This document shows positions 1-10,810 of a DNA stretch of 64,000 bases, piece after piece; position 1 is the stretch's first letter; each line of letters begins with the position of its first letter. Location of the stretch: contig SVNZ01000001.1 of assembly GCA_015066595.1 (NCBI GenBank), positions 124,001 to 188,000 of the forward strand, written 5' to 3'. The stretch comes from Oscillospiraceae bacterium (lineage in GTDB: Bacteria > Bacillota > Clostridia > Oscillospirales > Acutalibacteraceae). Below the pieces are notes generated by a model. That model had not been told where the DNA came from, did not search any database, and saw only the letters and a list, made by a program, of their open reading frames with translations. The translations under genes were made by a program, and so were the position numbers.

Positions 1-131
1 AACATCACTTTATCCATAGATGAATAGCCCGAGTATGTATATGTAGAACAGTTAGCTGTCATATGAAAGCTAAAGAAGAATATATTAATGAAAAGTATAA
101 CGCAGATCGTTTTAATAACACTCTTTTTCAC
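1..131 (-). CDS. Partial secreted protein, N-terminus only (signal peptide (M)KKSVIKTICVILFINIFFFSFHMTANCSTYTYSGYSSMDKVM...), GTG start
   Basis: Reverse complement reads SD-like GGGGGATTTTCT then GTG AAA AAG..., open to the window edge; Lys-rich then hydrophobic N-terminus. Not in the supplied ORF track. Confidence 0.55.
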   Translation of the reverse strand, partial: MKKSVIKTICVILFINIFFFSFHMTANCSTYTYSGYSSMDKVM

Positions 132-206
132 AGAAAATCCCCCATTTATAGCTATTATACTATATAAAGTCGGATTTTGAACAAATGGTGACAACTTGTC
201 ACACAA

Positions 207-238
207 AAAATAAAACGCTACCCAAAAGGTAGCGTTTT
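207..238. terminator. Rho-independent terminator (bidirectional), probably for the yebC-like gene
   Basis: ACGCTACC caaa GGTAGCGT hairpin flanked by A-rich and T-rich tracts. Confidence 0.75.
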
Positions 239-253
239 TCAGTATAAAAGATA

Positions 254-994
254 TTATTCCTCAGGCATTTCCCAGTTGTGCCATACGTTTTGAATATCAT
301 CGTTATCTTCGAAAAGATCAAGCATTTTTTGCATCTTTTCACAGATGGCAGGGTCATCAATAGCAGTATATGTGCTTGGAACCTGCTCGACTTCTGCTGA
401 CACAAATTCATAGCCCTTTGCACTTAAATCATCTCTGATTGCACCAAGATCCTCAGCTTCTGTATAGATAGTAAAGATATCATTATCTGCTTCAAAATCA
501 GCCGCACCTGCTTCTAGTGCGTCTTCCATAACTGTATCTTCGTCTTTGTTGAGCTCTTCACGCTCAATGATAAGAACGCCTTTTTTCTCGAACATGAAGC
601 TTACGCAACCGGGTGTACCCATATTGCCACCGAATTTATCGAAGTAATGTCTTACTTCGCCGGCAGTACGGTTTCTGTTATCAGTGAGTGCCTCAACGAT
701 AACTGCAACACCTGATGGGCCATAGCCTTCATATGTAACAGCTTCGTAGTTAGCACCATCATTACCAGAAGCGGCTTTCTTAATGATTCTGTCAATGTTA
801 TCATTAGGAACATTAGCAGCTTTAGCTTTAGCAATACAATCTCTGAGTTTTGAGTTTACGTTTGGGTCTGCACTACCGCCATCGCGGATAGCAACCATAA
901 GCTCTCTGCCGATTTTAGTAAAAACTTTTGCTCTAGCGGCATCGTTTTTACCTTTCTTTTGTTTAATAGTACTCCATTTATTATGTCCTGACAT
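254..994 (-). CDS. yebC: YebC/PmpR-family transcriptional/translational regulator
   Basis: MSGHNKWSTIKQKKGKNDAARAKVFTKIGRE is the family signature. Confidence 0.95.
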   Translation of the reverse strand: MSGHNKWSTIKQKKGKNDAARAKVFTKIGRELMVAIRDGGSADPNVNSKLRDCIAKAKAANVPNDNIDRIIKKAASGNDGANYEAVTYEGYGPSGVAVIVEALTDNRNRTAGEVRHYFDKFGGNMGTPGCVSFMFEKKGVLIIEREELNKDEDTVMEDALEAGAADFEADNDIFTIYTEAEDLGAIRDDLSAKGYEFVSAEVEQVPSTYTAIDDPAICEKMQKMLDLFEDNDDIQNVWHNWEMPEE

Positions 995-1165
995 TAAATC
1001 ATCCCTTTATAATTAGTCACAAGGATTATAGCACATACTGTCTACTAATGCAAATAAATTTAATTATTACAGTTTTGTCATACATCTATTGAGTAAGTGT
1101 ATGCTGAGTGATATAATAATTTGAAAGATAATTTTACATTTATAATATATGAAAGGGTTGATTTT

Positions 1166-2044
1166 ATGGCAATGTCTATGACTGGCTTTGGCAGATGTGA
1201 AGCTACTGTCAACGGACGTCAGATTACTGTCGAGATGAAGAGCGTAAATCACCGCTATTTTGAGTTTTCCTGTCGCACAACAAGAGGTTATAGCTTTTTG
1301 GAAGATAAGCTCAAAAAGTACGTTGCACAAAAGGTAGCTCGCGGTAAGGTGGATATGTATGTTTCTATCACGGAGAGCGAAGACTCACAGGTCGATGTTA
1401 CTATTAATAAACCGCTTGCTGGTGGATATGTTAAAGCTATTCACAGCCTTGCAACAGAGTATAACATCCCTGATGATTTGACCGTATCTGTTTTATCTCG
1501 CTATTCGGATATTTTCCAGATTCATAAAGAAGAACAGGATGAAGAACAGGTTTTTGCTGATGTATCTCAAGTGCTTGATAATGCTCTTGAAGGCTTTTTA
1601 GCTATGCGTAAGGCTGAGGGTGAAAAGCTTAAAGAAGATGTGCTTACTCGTGTGGATACTATTATGACTATAGTTTCAGAGATTGAAGAGCGTTCACCGC
1701 TCACTGTAGAAGAATACAGAACAAAGCTCACAAAACGCATCACTGATATGCTCGCATCTACTGATATCGATCAACAGCGCATTTTGACTGAAGCGGCTAT
1801 CTTTGCTGATAAGGTTGCTGTAGATGAAGAAACAGTACGCTTGCGTAGCCACTTTGAGCAGATGAAGACATTCTTTGAATCAAATCAACCTATCGGACGT
1901 AAGCTTGATTTCATTGTACAGGAAATGAACCGTGAAGCTAATACTATCGGTTCTAAGGTTACTGATTCGATCTTAGCACATAAGGTTGTTGACATAAAAT
2001 CAGAAATTGAAAAAATCAGAGAACAGATTCAGAATATCGAGTAA
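1166..2044 (+). CDS. yicC: YicC/YloC family endoribonuclease
   Basis: [10 protein letters not shown]...[12 protein letters not shown]; likely start at 1166 rather than 1121. Confidence 0.93.
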   Translation: MAMSMTGFGRCEATVNGRQITVEMKSVNHRYFEFSCRTTRGYSFLEDKLKKYVAQKVARGKVDMYVSITESEDSQVDVTINKPLAGGYVKAIHSLATEYNIPDDLTVSVLSRYSDIFQIHKEEQDEEQVFADVSQVLDNALEGFLAMRKAEGEKLKEDVLTRVDTIMTIVSEIEERSPLTVEEYRTKLTKRITDMLASTDIDQQRILTEAAIFADKVAVDEETVRLRSHFEQMKTFFESNQPIGRKLDFIVQEMNREANTIGSKVTDSILAHKVVDIKSEIEKIREQIQNIE

Positions 2045-2066
2045 TAAATTAAAGGAGTTATTTATT

Positions 2067-2315
2067 ATGAGATTTATTAACATAGGTTTCGGCAATGTTG
2101 TTTCAGCTGAAAAGGTAGTATCAGTAGTTTCGCCAGATTCTGCACCTATCAAGCGTATTATTCAAACTGCTAAGGCGGATTCGTCTCTTATTGATGCTAC
2201 ATATGGTCGTAAGTGCAAAGCAGTTATTATTACTGATAGCGATCATATTATTCTGTCAGCTATCACCCCTGAAACTATTACATCAAGACTTGAAGAGGAA
2301 CTCAAAAATGGCTAA
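2067..2315 (+). CDS. remA: RemA-like (DUF370) regulatory protein
   Basis: [39 protein letters not shown] upstream; start at 2067. Confidence 0.88.
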   Translation: MRFINIGFGNVVSAEKVVSVVSPDSAPIKRIIQTAKADSSLIDATYGRKCKAVIITDSDHIILSAITPETITSRLEEELKNG

Positions 2316-2886
2316 AGGACTTTTGATTGTATATGCGGGCGCTTCAGGTGTAGGCAAAGGCACCATCATGAAACAACTGCTTAATTCTGACAGCAACTTC
2401 AGGTTGTCTGTGTCAGCTACTACACGAGCTCCACGACCTGGAGAGATAGATGGAGTTCATTATTCTTTTGTTACTAAAGATGAATTCCAAAAGCTGATCA
2501 ATAACGATGGGCTTCTTGAATATGCTAACTATTGCGGTAATTTCTACGGTACACCTAGGAAGGCTGTCTATGATATGCTTGATGCAGGTATAGATGTGTT
2601 CTTAGAGATAGAAATAAAGGGCTTTTTGCAAATTAAAGAAAAGTATCCTGAATGTGTTACTATCTTTTTGCTTCCACCTAGTATAGATGAGCTTGAACGA
2701 CGCTTAGTAGGCAGAGGCACCGAAGAATATGATGTTATCAAAAAACGTCTACAAGCTGCAAAAGAAGAACTGACATACGCAGATCAGTTTGACTACACAG
2801 TTATCAATGACGATGTCAACAGAGCAACAAAAGAGGTTCTTGACATCATTTCAAATATTAAAAAAGAAAGAAATAAGGAGAACTAA
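2308..2886 (+). CDS. gmk: Guanylate kinase
   Basis: [20 protein letters not shown]-loop, [13 protein letters not shown]; start at 2308. Confidence 0.95.
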   Translation: MAKGLLIVYAGASGVGKGTIMKQLLNSDSNFRLSVSATTRAPRPGEIDGVHYSFVTKDEFQKLINNDGLLEYANYCGNFYGTPRKAVYDMLDAGIDVFLEIEIKGFLQIKEKYPECVTIFLLPPSIDELERRLVGRGTEEYDVIKKRLQAAKEELTYADQFDYTVINDDVNRATKEVLDIISNIKKERNKEN

Positions 2887-2888
2887 TT

Positions 2889-3095
2889 ATGAAAAGAGCA
2901 TCACTTGACGATATGTTAAAAGGCAAGGAGAGCCGTTACGCTTTAGTAATAGGTGTTGCAAAGAGAGCCAGAGAAATTGCTCAGGGTTTTAAGGATGAAA
3001 ACATCATTACAGATGAAAAGCCTGTACTTCTTGCTATCGAAGACTTTAAAAATCACAAATACAATATTTTAGAGCCTGAATTAGACGAAGTATGA
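2889..3095 (+). CDS. rpoZ: DNA-directed RNA polymerase omega subunit
   Basis: Short ORF, SRYALVIGVAKRAREIAQG; synteny gmk-rpoZ-priA. Confidence 0.9.
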   Translation: MKRASLDDMLKGKESRYALVIGVAKRAREIAQGFKDENIITDEKPVLLAIEDFKNHKYNILEPELDEV

Positions 3096-5539
3096 GCAAA
3101 CTTATCTTAGGTGTCGCTGTAGATAATACGGTTTACCATTTTGATAAGATTTTTGAATATTTATGCAGTAATGAGTTTGAGCAATGTGTTCAGGTTGGTT
3201 GCAGAGTTTTAGTGCCATTCGGAAGAGGTAATAAAAAGCGTCAAGCTATGGTTATGTATCTCAAAAAGTCTGATGAGTCTGTTGAAATTTCCAAGCTGAA
3301 AGAAATAGTTACTGTGCTTGACAGCGAACCTGTCTTGACTGTTGAAATGGTTGAGATGGTTCATTTTATGAAGTCTCATTGCTTTTGCACTTATTATGAT
3401 GCAGTGCGTGCTATGCTACCAGCCGGTATCAATTACAAGATTACTACCGAGTATTCTGTGAAAAAGCCTCTGACATTTGATTTGTATGAACTTTCAGATG
3501 AACGCAGAAGAATAGTACAGTTTTTGCTTAAAAAAGGCACTCCCGTTAAAAAGGAAGTACTGCTTGAAAACTTCGGCTACTCAGATATATCTGTGCTCGA
3601 CAGTATGTGTGATGACTCCATTTTAGATAAAAACGAGTCAACTTTCCGTCGTACAGGCGATAAAAGCGTGAAGATGGTTAGGATAGTAGAGGGTACCTCA
3701 ACTGATAGTTTAAAGCTCACTAAAAAACAGAATGATGTATTTGAACTGTTATCTGGTGTTGGTCAAGCAAGCGTTAAAGAAATTTGCTACTATACAGGTG
3801 TTACTTCATCAGTAGTTGATTCTCTGGTAAATAAGGGGTTAGCTGTTTATTTCGATGATGAGGTTTTCAGGATACCTAAGAGTAATGTTTCTCAAAAAAA
3901 AGATGTTAAGCTTACTGAAGAACAAACAAAAGCCTATGACTTGCTGCTTGATGATTACAAGTCGCCCAAAGGCGAAGTTTCACTGCTTTATGGAATAACA
4001 GGTTCCGGTAAGACATCTGTCTTTATGAAACTCATCGAACACGTTGTGAGTGATAATAAAGGTGTTATCGTTATGGTGCCTGAGATAGCGCTGACAAGCC
4101 AGCTTATTTCTGTCTTTAAGTCTTATTTTCCGGATAAGGTTGCTGTATTTCATAGTGGACTGTCACTTGGAGAAAGACTTGATGAGTATAAACGTGTCAA
4201 GCGTGGTATGGCGTCTATTGCTATCGGTACCCGTTCTGCTGTTTTTGCGCCATTTTCTGACTTGGGTCTTATCATTATGGACGAAGAGCAGGAACACACC
4301 TATAAGTCTGAGGGCAAACCTAGATTTCACGCAAGAGAACTAGCAAAATTCAGGACTTTGTATAATAATTCACTTCTCGTGCTTGCTTCAGCTACACCGA
4401 GCGTTGAAACTTATTACAATGCAAAAAATGGCAAGTATAGTCTTGCTACACTCAAAAACAGGTATGGTAAAGCTACATTGCCTGATGTACTAGTTGCTGA
4501 TATGAATGAGGAAGTCCAGCTTGGTAACACATCACAGTTTTCATCAATGTTACTGGAAAATATTGAATATAATTTAGAGCACAAAAAACAGACTATTCTG
4601 TTATTAAACCGCAGAGGACACAATACTTTCGTTACCTGTAGAAACTGCAGAGAAACTGTTTCATGCCCAAATTGTTCAATTTCTATGACATATCATAGTG
4701 CAAACGACCGTATGATGTGCCATTATTGTGGTTATTCGGTGAAGTTTGACGGTATTTGTCCGACTTGTAATTCTAATTCACTTAGATTTGCTGGTTTTGG
4801 AACTCAACGAGCAGAAGCTGAGTTAGCTAATATTTTTCCGGATGCTAAGATACTGCGAATGGATACAGATGCCACTATGAGTAAATCATCACACGAGAAA
4901 AAGCTCTCGGAGTTTGCAAATGGCGATTATGACATTCTTGTTGGTACACAGATGGTTGCAAAAGGTCTGGATTTTCCTAATGTTACTTTAGTTGGCGTGC
5001 TAAGTGCGGACCAGATGCTATATAGTGATGATTACCGTAGTTTTGAAAATGCGTTTTCCATGATTACACAGGTAGTTGGACGTAGCGGTAGAGGTAATGA
5101 AAAGGGTAGAGCTGTTATTCAGACTTTCACTCCTGAAAATCCTATTATTTCACTTGGAGCTAGTCAGAACTACGATGCTTTTTATAATGACGAAATTAAA
5201 ATAAGAAAGGCTATGTTATATCCACCTTTTGCTCAAATGTGTTTGATAGGCTTTGTTTGCATTGATAGTGTCAAAACAAACAAAGCGGCATCAGCTTTTA
5301 TGGGGTTAATGACAAAGAAATTGAATTCTGATTTTAGCGATATTCCGATAAGAGTTCTCGGTCCGTCTGCAGCGTCAGTTCCTAAGGTCAACAATAAATA
5401 CAGATACAAAATAATACTTAAATGTCGAAATGATGCAAAATTCAGACAGATGCTTTCTTCTGTATTGATTGAGTTTTCGAAGCTCAAGGACTATTCAGAT
5501 GTCACGGTTTATGCTGATATGCATCCTATTGAATTGTAA
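3092..5539 (+). CDS. priA: Primosomal protein N' (replication restart helicase PriA)
   Basis: LLYGITGSGKT, DEEQEHTYKSEGKPRFHARELA, zinc-binding Cys cluster. Confidence 0.96.
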   Translation: MSKLILGVAVDNTVYHFDKIFEYLCSNEFEQCVQVGCRVLVPFGRGNKKRQAMVMYLKKSDESVEISKLKEIVTVLDSEPVLTVEMVEMVHFMKSHCFCTYYDAVRAMLPAGINYKITTEYSVKKPLTFDLYELSDERRRIVQFLLKKGTPVKKEVLLENFGYSDISVLDSMCDDSILDKNESTFRRTGDKSVKMVRIVEGTSTDSLKLTKKQNDVFELLSGVGQASVKEICYYTGVTSSVVDSLVNKGLAVYFDDEVFRIPKSNVSQKKDVKLTEEQTKAYDLLLDDYKSPKGEVSLLYGITGSGKTSVFMKLIEHVVSDNKGVIVMVPEIALTSQLISVFKSYFPDKVAVFHSGLSLGERLDEYKRVKRGMASIAIGTRSAVFAPFSDLGLIIMDEEQEHTYKSEGKPRFHARELAKFRTLYNNSLLVLASATPSVETYYNAKNGKYSLATLKNRYGKATLPDVLVADMNEEVQLGNTSQFSSMLLENIEYNLEHKKQTILLLNRRGHNTFVTCRNCRETVSCPNCSISMTYHSANDRMMCHYCGYSVKFDGICPTCNSNSLRFAGFGTQRAEAELANIFPDAKILRMDTDATMSKSSHEKKLSEFANGDYDILVGTQMVAKGLDFPNVTLVGVLSADQMLYSDDYRSFENAFSMITQVVGRSGRGNEKGRAVIQTFTPENPIISLGASQNYDAFYNDEIKIRKAMLYPPFAQMCLIGFVCIDSVKTNKAASAFMGLMTKKLNSDFSDIPIRVLGPSAASVPKVNNKYRYKIILKCRNDAKFRQMLSSVLIEFSKLKDYSDVTVYADMHPIEL

Positions 5540-5558
5540 ATTATAAAGGGGTGTTTTT

Positions 5559-6041
5559 ATGGCACTTAGAAATATAGTAACTGAAGGCGACGATATCTTA
5601 CTTAAAAAATGTCGCGCTGTTGAAAAATTTGATAAAAAACTATGGGATTTACTCGATGACATGGTTGAGACTCTTCACAACTCCGGTGGTGTTGGACTTG
5701 CCGGCCCACAGATAGGGGTTATGCGTCGAGTATGTGTTATAGATATCGGTGACGGTGTTGTAGAATACGTAAATCCTGTAATTATATCTACTGAAGGTGA
5801 GCACGAGGTTGTTGAAGGTTGCCTTTCTTCTCCTGGCGAGTTCGGTATTGTAAAAAGACCTGTCAAGGTTGTAGCAAAAGCTTTTGACCGCAACGGAAAC
5901 GAGTTCACAATAGAAGGTGAAGATTTATTTGCACAGGCTATGTGTCACGAGTTTGATCACTTGGACGGTGTTTTGTTTAAATCTAAAGTTATTAGAATGC
6001 TCAGAGAAGATGAACTTGTTCATGACGATGATGACGAGTAA
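5559..6041 (+). CDS. def: Peptide deformylase
   Basis: GVGLAGPQIG, EGCLSSPG, CHEFDHLDG motifs. Confidence 0.96.
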   Translation: MALRNIVTEGDDILLKKCRAVEKFDKKLWDLLDDMVETLHNSGGVGLAGPQIGVMRRVCVIDIGDGVVEYVNPVIISTEGEHEVVEGCLSSPGEFGIVKRPVKVVAKAFDRNGNEFTIEGEDLFAQAMCHEFDHLDGVLFKSKVIRMLREDELVHDDDDE

Positions 6042-6050
6042 GGAGTTAAT

Positions 6051-6974
6051 ATGAAAATAGTATTTATGGGTACACCTGATTTTGCTGTTGCTTCTCTAGA
6101 AAAGTTAATAGAAGTTGGTCACGATGTGTGTGCGGTATTTACTCAACCTGACAAACCACGTGGAAGAAAGATGGTTATGACACCACCTGATGTTAAAGTG
6201 TGTGCACTTTCACACGGGTTAGATGTTTATCAGCCGAAAACTCTGAAAGATGGTAAAGCTTTAGAAACAATCAAAGAGCTTTCGCCTGATGTTATTGTAG
6301 TAGCCGCTTATGGGAAAATTCTTCCTAAAGAGATTATCGATTACCCTAAATACGGTTGTATTAATATACACGGCTCTATTTTACCTAAATACAGAGGAGC
6401 TGCGCCGATTCAATGGTCAGTTATAAATGGTGATGATGAAACAGGTGTTACAACTATGCAGATGAATGAGGGGCTAGACACTGGCGATATTCTGCAAATT
6501 GAGAAAACACCTATTTCTATTGATGATACAGCCAGCTCTGTGTTTGATCGTTTATCAAGAATGGGCGCACAACTTGTTGTTAAAACTCTTGATGCTGCAC
6601 AAAATGGTGAGCTGAAACCTATTAAGCAGGATGACAGCAAGTCTTCTTATGCACCGATGTTAGATAAAAATATCAGCGAAATAGACTGGTCACAAGATGC
6701 ACTGACTGTACACAATAAAGTTCGTGGTTTATATAGCTGGCCTATTGCTCATACATTTTATAAAGGTAAAAAGCTAAAGATATATAAGACAGCTTTGTCT
6801 GATTTGTCAGGCAAAGTGGGAGAAGTTCTTTCTGTTTCACCGCTTACTATTGCGTGTAAAGATAAGTCTGTGGAGATAGTTGAACTTCAACTTGAGGGTA
6901 AAAAAAGGATGGATTACAAGTCCTTTCTTCTGGGACATCCGTTAAAATGCGGTAATAATATTTTGGAGGCTTAA
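6051..6974 (+). CDS. fmt: Methionyl-tRNA formyltransferase
   Basis: MKIVFMGTPDFAVASLE, NIHGSILPKYRGAAPIQWSVI. Confidence 0.96.
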   Translation: MKIVFMGTPDFAVASLEKLIEVGHDVCAVFTQPDKPRGRKMVMTPPDVKVCALSHGLDVYQPKTLKDGKALETIKELSPDVIVVAAYGKILPKEIIDYPKYGCINIHGSILPKYRGAAPIQWSVINGDDETGVTTMQMNEGLDTGDILQIEKTPISIDDTASSVFDRLSRMGAQLVVKTLDAAQNGELKPIKQDDSKSSYAPMLDKNISEIDWSQDALTVHNKVRGLYSWPIAHTFYKGKKLKIYKTALSDLSGKVGEVLSVSPLTIACKDKSVEIVELQLEGKKRMDYKSFLLGHPLKCGNNILEA

Positions 6975-6975
6975 T

Positions 6976-7671
6976 GTGGGCTATTATTACTACGATTATA
7001 CTTATTTTCTTTTTATGATACCTTGTTTATTACTTTCACTTTATTGTAGCAGCAAGGTTAATTCAACTTTTAAAAAATATTCGCAGGTCAGAAATAGAAA
7101 AGGCTTAACCGGTGCGCAGGCTGCTCATAATGTCTTGAGTGCCTATGGAGTGACCGGCGTCAGGATAGAACCTGTATCAGGTAATCTTACGGACCATTTT
7201 GATCCGAGAACCAACACCATCAGATTATCAGAGAGCGTATATAACAGCTCGTCTGTAGCGGCTGTTGGTGTTGCAGCACACGAGGCAGGACACGCAGTCC
7301 AACATGCTCAGGGCTATGTGCCTAATAAGATTAGATCAGCTATTGTACCTGTTGCTAGTATCGGTTCCAAATTAAGCTGGATATTTATATTCATTGGCTT
7401 GTTGTTGCCTGTACAGTTCAATTTTGTTGTAACGATAGGTATTGTGTTCTTTTCTTTTTCAGTTTTGTTTGCTTTGGTTACTTTACCGGTTGAGTTTAAT
7501 GCGTCAAAAAGGGCACTGCAAACGATAGAGCAAACGAATATGCTTTATGAGGAAGAATATACAGGGGCTAAGAAAACATTGACTGCTGCTGCGATGACTT
7601 ATGTTGCTGCTGCAGTTACAGCGATAGCACAGTTGCTTAGATTGTTACTGATTTTTAGCAGAAGAAGATAA
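6976..7671 (+). CDS. Membrane zinc metallopeptidase (YugP-like)
   Basis: HEAGHAVQHAQGY HExxH motif, several TM segments; GTG start. Confidence 0.88.
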   Translation: MGYYYYDYTYFLFMIPCLLLSLYCSSKVNSTFKKYSQVRNRKGLTGAQAAHNVLSAYGVTGVRIEPVSGNLTDHFDPRTNTIRLSESVYNSSSVAAVGVAAHEAGHAVQHAQGYVPNKIRSAIVPVASIGSKLSWIFIFIGLLLPVQFNFVVTIGIVFFSFSVLFALVTLPVEFNASKRALQTIEQTNMLYEEEYTGAKKTLTAAAMTYVAAAVTAIAQLLRLLLIFSRRR

Positions 7672-7699
7672 ATTTTAGGTTGTTAATTTAGAGGTTATT

Positions 7700-9040
7700 A
7701 TGTCTGATGTCAGAAAAATTGCTTTTAATACAATATACAGAGTACTCCATGAACAGGCGTACTCAGCGTTAGCATTGAACAGTGCAATTAAAGATAATAA
7801 TCTCAATAGTTTAGATAGCTCATTTTTATCTCATTTAGTGTACGGAGTTATCGAACGCAAGATTTTGCTTGACCACATTATTTCACAGTATTCTAAAATT
7901 AAGCCTAAAAAAATCGAGAACAAAACCCTTGTAATTTTAGAAATGGGCATTTATCAGATTTTATTTATGGACAAGGTTCCTGATAGTGCAGCTGTAAATG
8001 AGAGTGTCAAGCTTTCAAAAAAAGTAGGATCATATAAGTCATCAGGCTTTATCAATGCTGTTCTCAGAAACTTTGTCAGGAATGATACAAAGTATAGTTT
8101 ACCTGATGAATCTGAAAAATTGGAATATTTGTCAGTTAAGTATTCGTGTCCAGAATATTTGTGTGAAATGTGGCTTTCACAATATGGCGAAAAAAATACT
8201 CTTATTATTTTAGAAGGTCTTTCTGATAGACCACCACTCACTATCAGAGTTAATTCGCTGAAAACTACGAAAGAAGCGTTAGCTGCTGAATTAGTTAATG
8301 CTGGTCTTGTCGTTCAAAATGTTGATTATTTAGATAACGCATTAAACATCAGTGGCACAGGTTCTATTGAAAATTTAAAATCATTTAAGGATGGCAAATT
8401 TTACGTTCAGGACAGTGCATCTCAGCTTTGTAGCGAACTTCTTAATGCAGAAGAGGGGATGACTGTTTGCGATGTATGTGCTGCACCTGGCGGAAAATCT
8501 TTATACAATGCTATAAAAATGAATAATAACGGTCATGTGTATTCATATGATTTGTTTGAACATAAGGTGAATCTTATTAATGAATCTTCAAATAGACTTG
8601 GAATAGAGATTATCGACGCCAATGTACGTGACGCTCAAAACAAAGAATATGTCCTGCCTGTATGTGATAGGTTGCTATGTGATGTGCCTTGTTCTGGGTT
8701 TGGTATTATCAGACGTAAGCCTGAAATTCGTTACAAAAAAGCAACAATTATTGACAATTTGCCTCAGTTGCAATACAGTATATTGTGTATAAATGCTGAT
8801 AAGCTATCTATCGGTGGTGTTTTGGTGTATTCTACTTGCACCCTGTGTGATAAAGAAAACATCGATATTGTGAGTAGATTTTTAGCTGAACATCCTGATT
8901 TTGAGCCATATCCACTTGAATTACCTACTGGTATAAAGCGTTATGTTGATGAGCCTGAACACGTGCTGACACTGCTACCACATAGAGGTTTATCTGATGG
9001 TTTCTTTATTGCCAGATTTAAGAAAGTGGGGCACAGATGA
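7700..9040 (+). CDS. rsmB: 16S rRNA (cytosine-967-C5)-methyltransferase
   Basis: CAAPGGKS motif, DVPCSGFG, N-terminal NusB-like domain. Confidence 0.94.
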   Translation: MSDVRKIAFNTIYRVLHEQAYSALALNSAIKDNNLNSLDSSFLSHLVYGVIERKILLDHIISQYSKIKPKKIENKTLVILEMGIYQILFMDKVPDSAAVNESVKLSKKVGSYKSSGFINAVLRNFVRNDTKYSLPDESEKLEYLSVKYSCPEYLCEMWLSQYGEKNTLIILEGLSDRPPLTIRVNSLKTTKEALAAELVNAGLVVQNVDYLDNALNISGTGSIENLKSFKDGKFYVQDSASQLCSELLNAEEGMTVCDVCAAPGGKSLYNAIKMNNNGHVYSYDLFEHKVNLINESSNRLGIEIIDANVRDAQNKEYVLPVCDRLLCDVPCSGFGIIRRKPEIRYKKATIIDNLPQLQYSILCINADKLSIGGVLVYSTCTLCDKENIDIVSRFLAEHPDFEPYPLELPTGIKRYVDEPEHVLTLLPHRGLSDGFFIARFKKVGHR

Positions 9041-10068
9041 TAGATATAGTTTCATTATATAGTTTTGAGCTTGAGAAGCTTCTTACAGATAATGGCTTTC
9101 AAAAGTTCAGAGCTAATCAGGTTTTATCTTGGTTAAAAAAGGGAGTTCTTTCTTTTTCTCAAATGACTAATATTCCTGCAGACTTGATTGGTTTTTTGGA
9201 AACTAATTGTTATATCAGTCATGCAGAAATCGAGAGAAAACTTGTCTCAAAGATAGATCATACAGTGAAGTATCTTTTCTCATTCAACGACAATGAATGT
9301 GTTGAAAGTGTTGTAATGAAATACCATCATGGTTATACTATCTGCATTTCAACACAAGTAGGCTGTAAGATGGGGTGTACTTTCTGCGCTACAGGTATGA
9401 GCGGGTATAGCCGAGATTTGACTGCATCAGAGATGCTCGCTCAGATTGTATCTGCTCAAAAAGACCTTGAAATAAGGATTTCTAACGTCGTTTTAATGGG
9501 AATGGGTGAGCCACTCGATAATTTTGATAACGTTATAAAATTTTTAAATATCGTATCAAGTGAACAATCGCTGAATATAGGTATGCGACATATTACGCTT
9601 TCTACTTGTGGAGTTGTACCTAAAATTTACGACTTAGCTGATATGAAATTACAGCTTACTTTGTCTGTGTCGTTGCACGCACCAACTGATTATATTAGAA
9701 GTACTACGATGCCTATCAATAAGGCATATAGCATTTCAGAGCTTATCAGAGCGTGTAAATATTACATAGAAAAAACTAAACGTCGCATTTCTTTTGAATA
9801 TGCAATGATTGATTCGGTGAATGATACCGACGAGTGTGCAAGAAAGCTTGCGGATTTGCTCAGCGGAATGCTGTGTCATGTGAATTTGATACCGGTTAAT
9901 TCTGTTAAAGGGACAGAATATGTTAAAAGCAATATACAAAGACAACAGTCTTTTGTTGAAATACTAGGCAAGAAAGGTGTTACTGCTACAGTAAGGAGAA
10001 CTCTCGGTAGTGATATTAACGCATCTTGCGGTCAGTTAAAGAGAAAACACAAGGAAGGAGGAATATGA
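9037..10068 (+). CDS. rlmN: 23S rRNA (adenine-2503-C2)-methyltransferase, radical SAM
   Basis: CKMGCTFCATG, MGMGEPLDN motifs. Confidence 0.96.
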   Translation: MIDIVSLYSFELEKLLTDNGFQKFRANQVLSWLKKGVLSFSQMTNIPADLIGFLETNCYISHAEIERKLVSKIDHTVKYLFSFNDNECVESVVMKYHHGYTICISTQVGCKMGCTFCATGMSGYSRDLTASEMLAQIVSAQKDLEIRISNVVLMGMGEPLDNFDNVIKFLNIVSSEQSLNIGMRHITLSTCGVVPKIYDLADMKLQLTLSVSLHAPTDYIRSTTMPINKAYSISELIRACKYYIEKTKRRISFEYAMIDSVNDTDECARKLADLLSGMLCHVNLIPVNSVKGTEYVKSNIQRQQSFVEILGKKGVTATVRRTLGSDINASCGQLKRKHKEGGI

Positions 10069-10069
10069 C

Positions 10070-10795
10070 TTGGAAATTTTCTCTCGCAGTGATATAGGTT
10101 TAATTAGAAAAGAAAATCAAGATAGCTGTAGCTTTTCAGTCATATCGTCTTCTTGTGTATGGGCTGTTGTCTGTGATGGTATGGGTGGCGCAAGAGGTGG
10201 AAAAACAGCTAGCTCTACTGCTGTACAGCATATAACAGAATATTTGAATAAGAATTATATTGAAGCTATGGACGAAGAAGAACTTGCTTCTTTACTTGTT
10301 GATGCTGTTGATGGTGCTAACTTAGCAGTTTATAACAAAGCCTCTGATGATGTGGAGCTTACGGGTATGGGAACTACTTGTGACTTGGTGTTTATCAGAA
10401 ATTCTATTGTTCATGTAGTTCACGTTGGTGACAGTCGTACATATTCAATTAGGGGTGGAAAGATATTACAGCTTACCGAAGATCATTCTGTTGTTCAAGA
10501 GATGGTCAAGCGCGGTGAAATCACACAAGAACAAGCTCAAAATCACCCTAATAAGAATTTTATTACTCGAGCACTGGGTATTAACCCTACTATACATCTT
10601 GATTACATCGAATCTGAATTTGAGTATGGTGATGTATTGCTTGTGTGTTCCGATGGACTTTCAAACTGTGTATCTCAAGCTGATATAGTAAAGACAGTCC
10701 ATGAGAATCGCGGTATTTTGCTTATTGATACTTTGGTAGAATTAGCAAAAATCGGCGGTGGAACTGACAACATTACAGTTACCGTTATTTATTGA
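10070..10795 (+). CDS. prpC: PP2C-family Ser/Thr phosphatase (Stp/PrpC)
   Basis: RKENQDS, VCDGMGG, HVGDSR, GGTDNITV motifs; TTG start. Confidence 0.94.
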   Translation: MEIFSRSDIGLIRKENQDSCSFSVISSSCVWAVVCDGMGGARGGKTASSTAVQHITEYLNKNYIEAMDEEELASLLVDAVDGANLAVYNKASDDVELTGMGTTCDLVFIRNSIVHVVHVGDSRTYSIRGGKILQLTEDHSVVQEMVKRGEITQEQAQNHPNKNFITRALGINPTIHLDYIESEFEYGDVLLVCSDGLSNCVSQADIVKTVHENRGILLIDTLVELAKIGGGTDNITVTVIY

Positions 10796-10810
10796 TAGGA
10801 GTGACGTACA

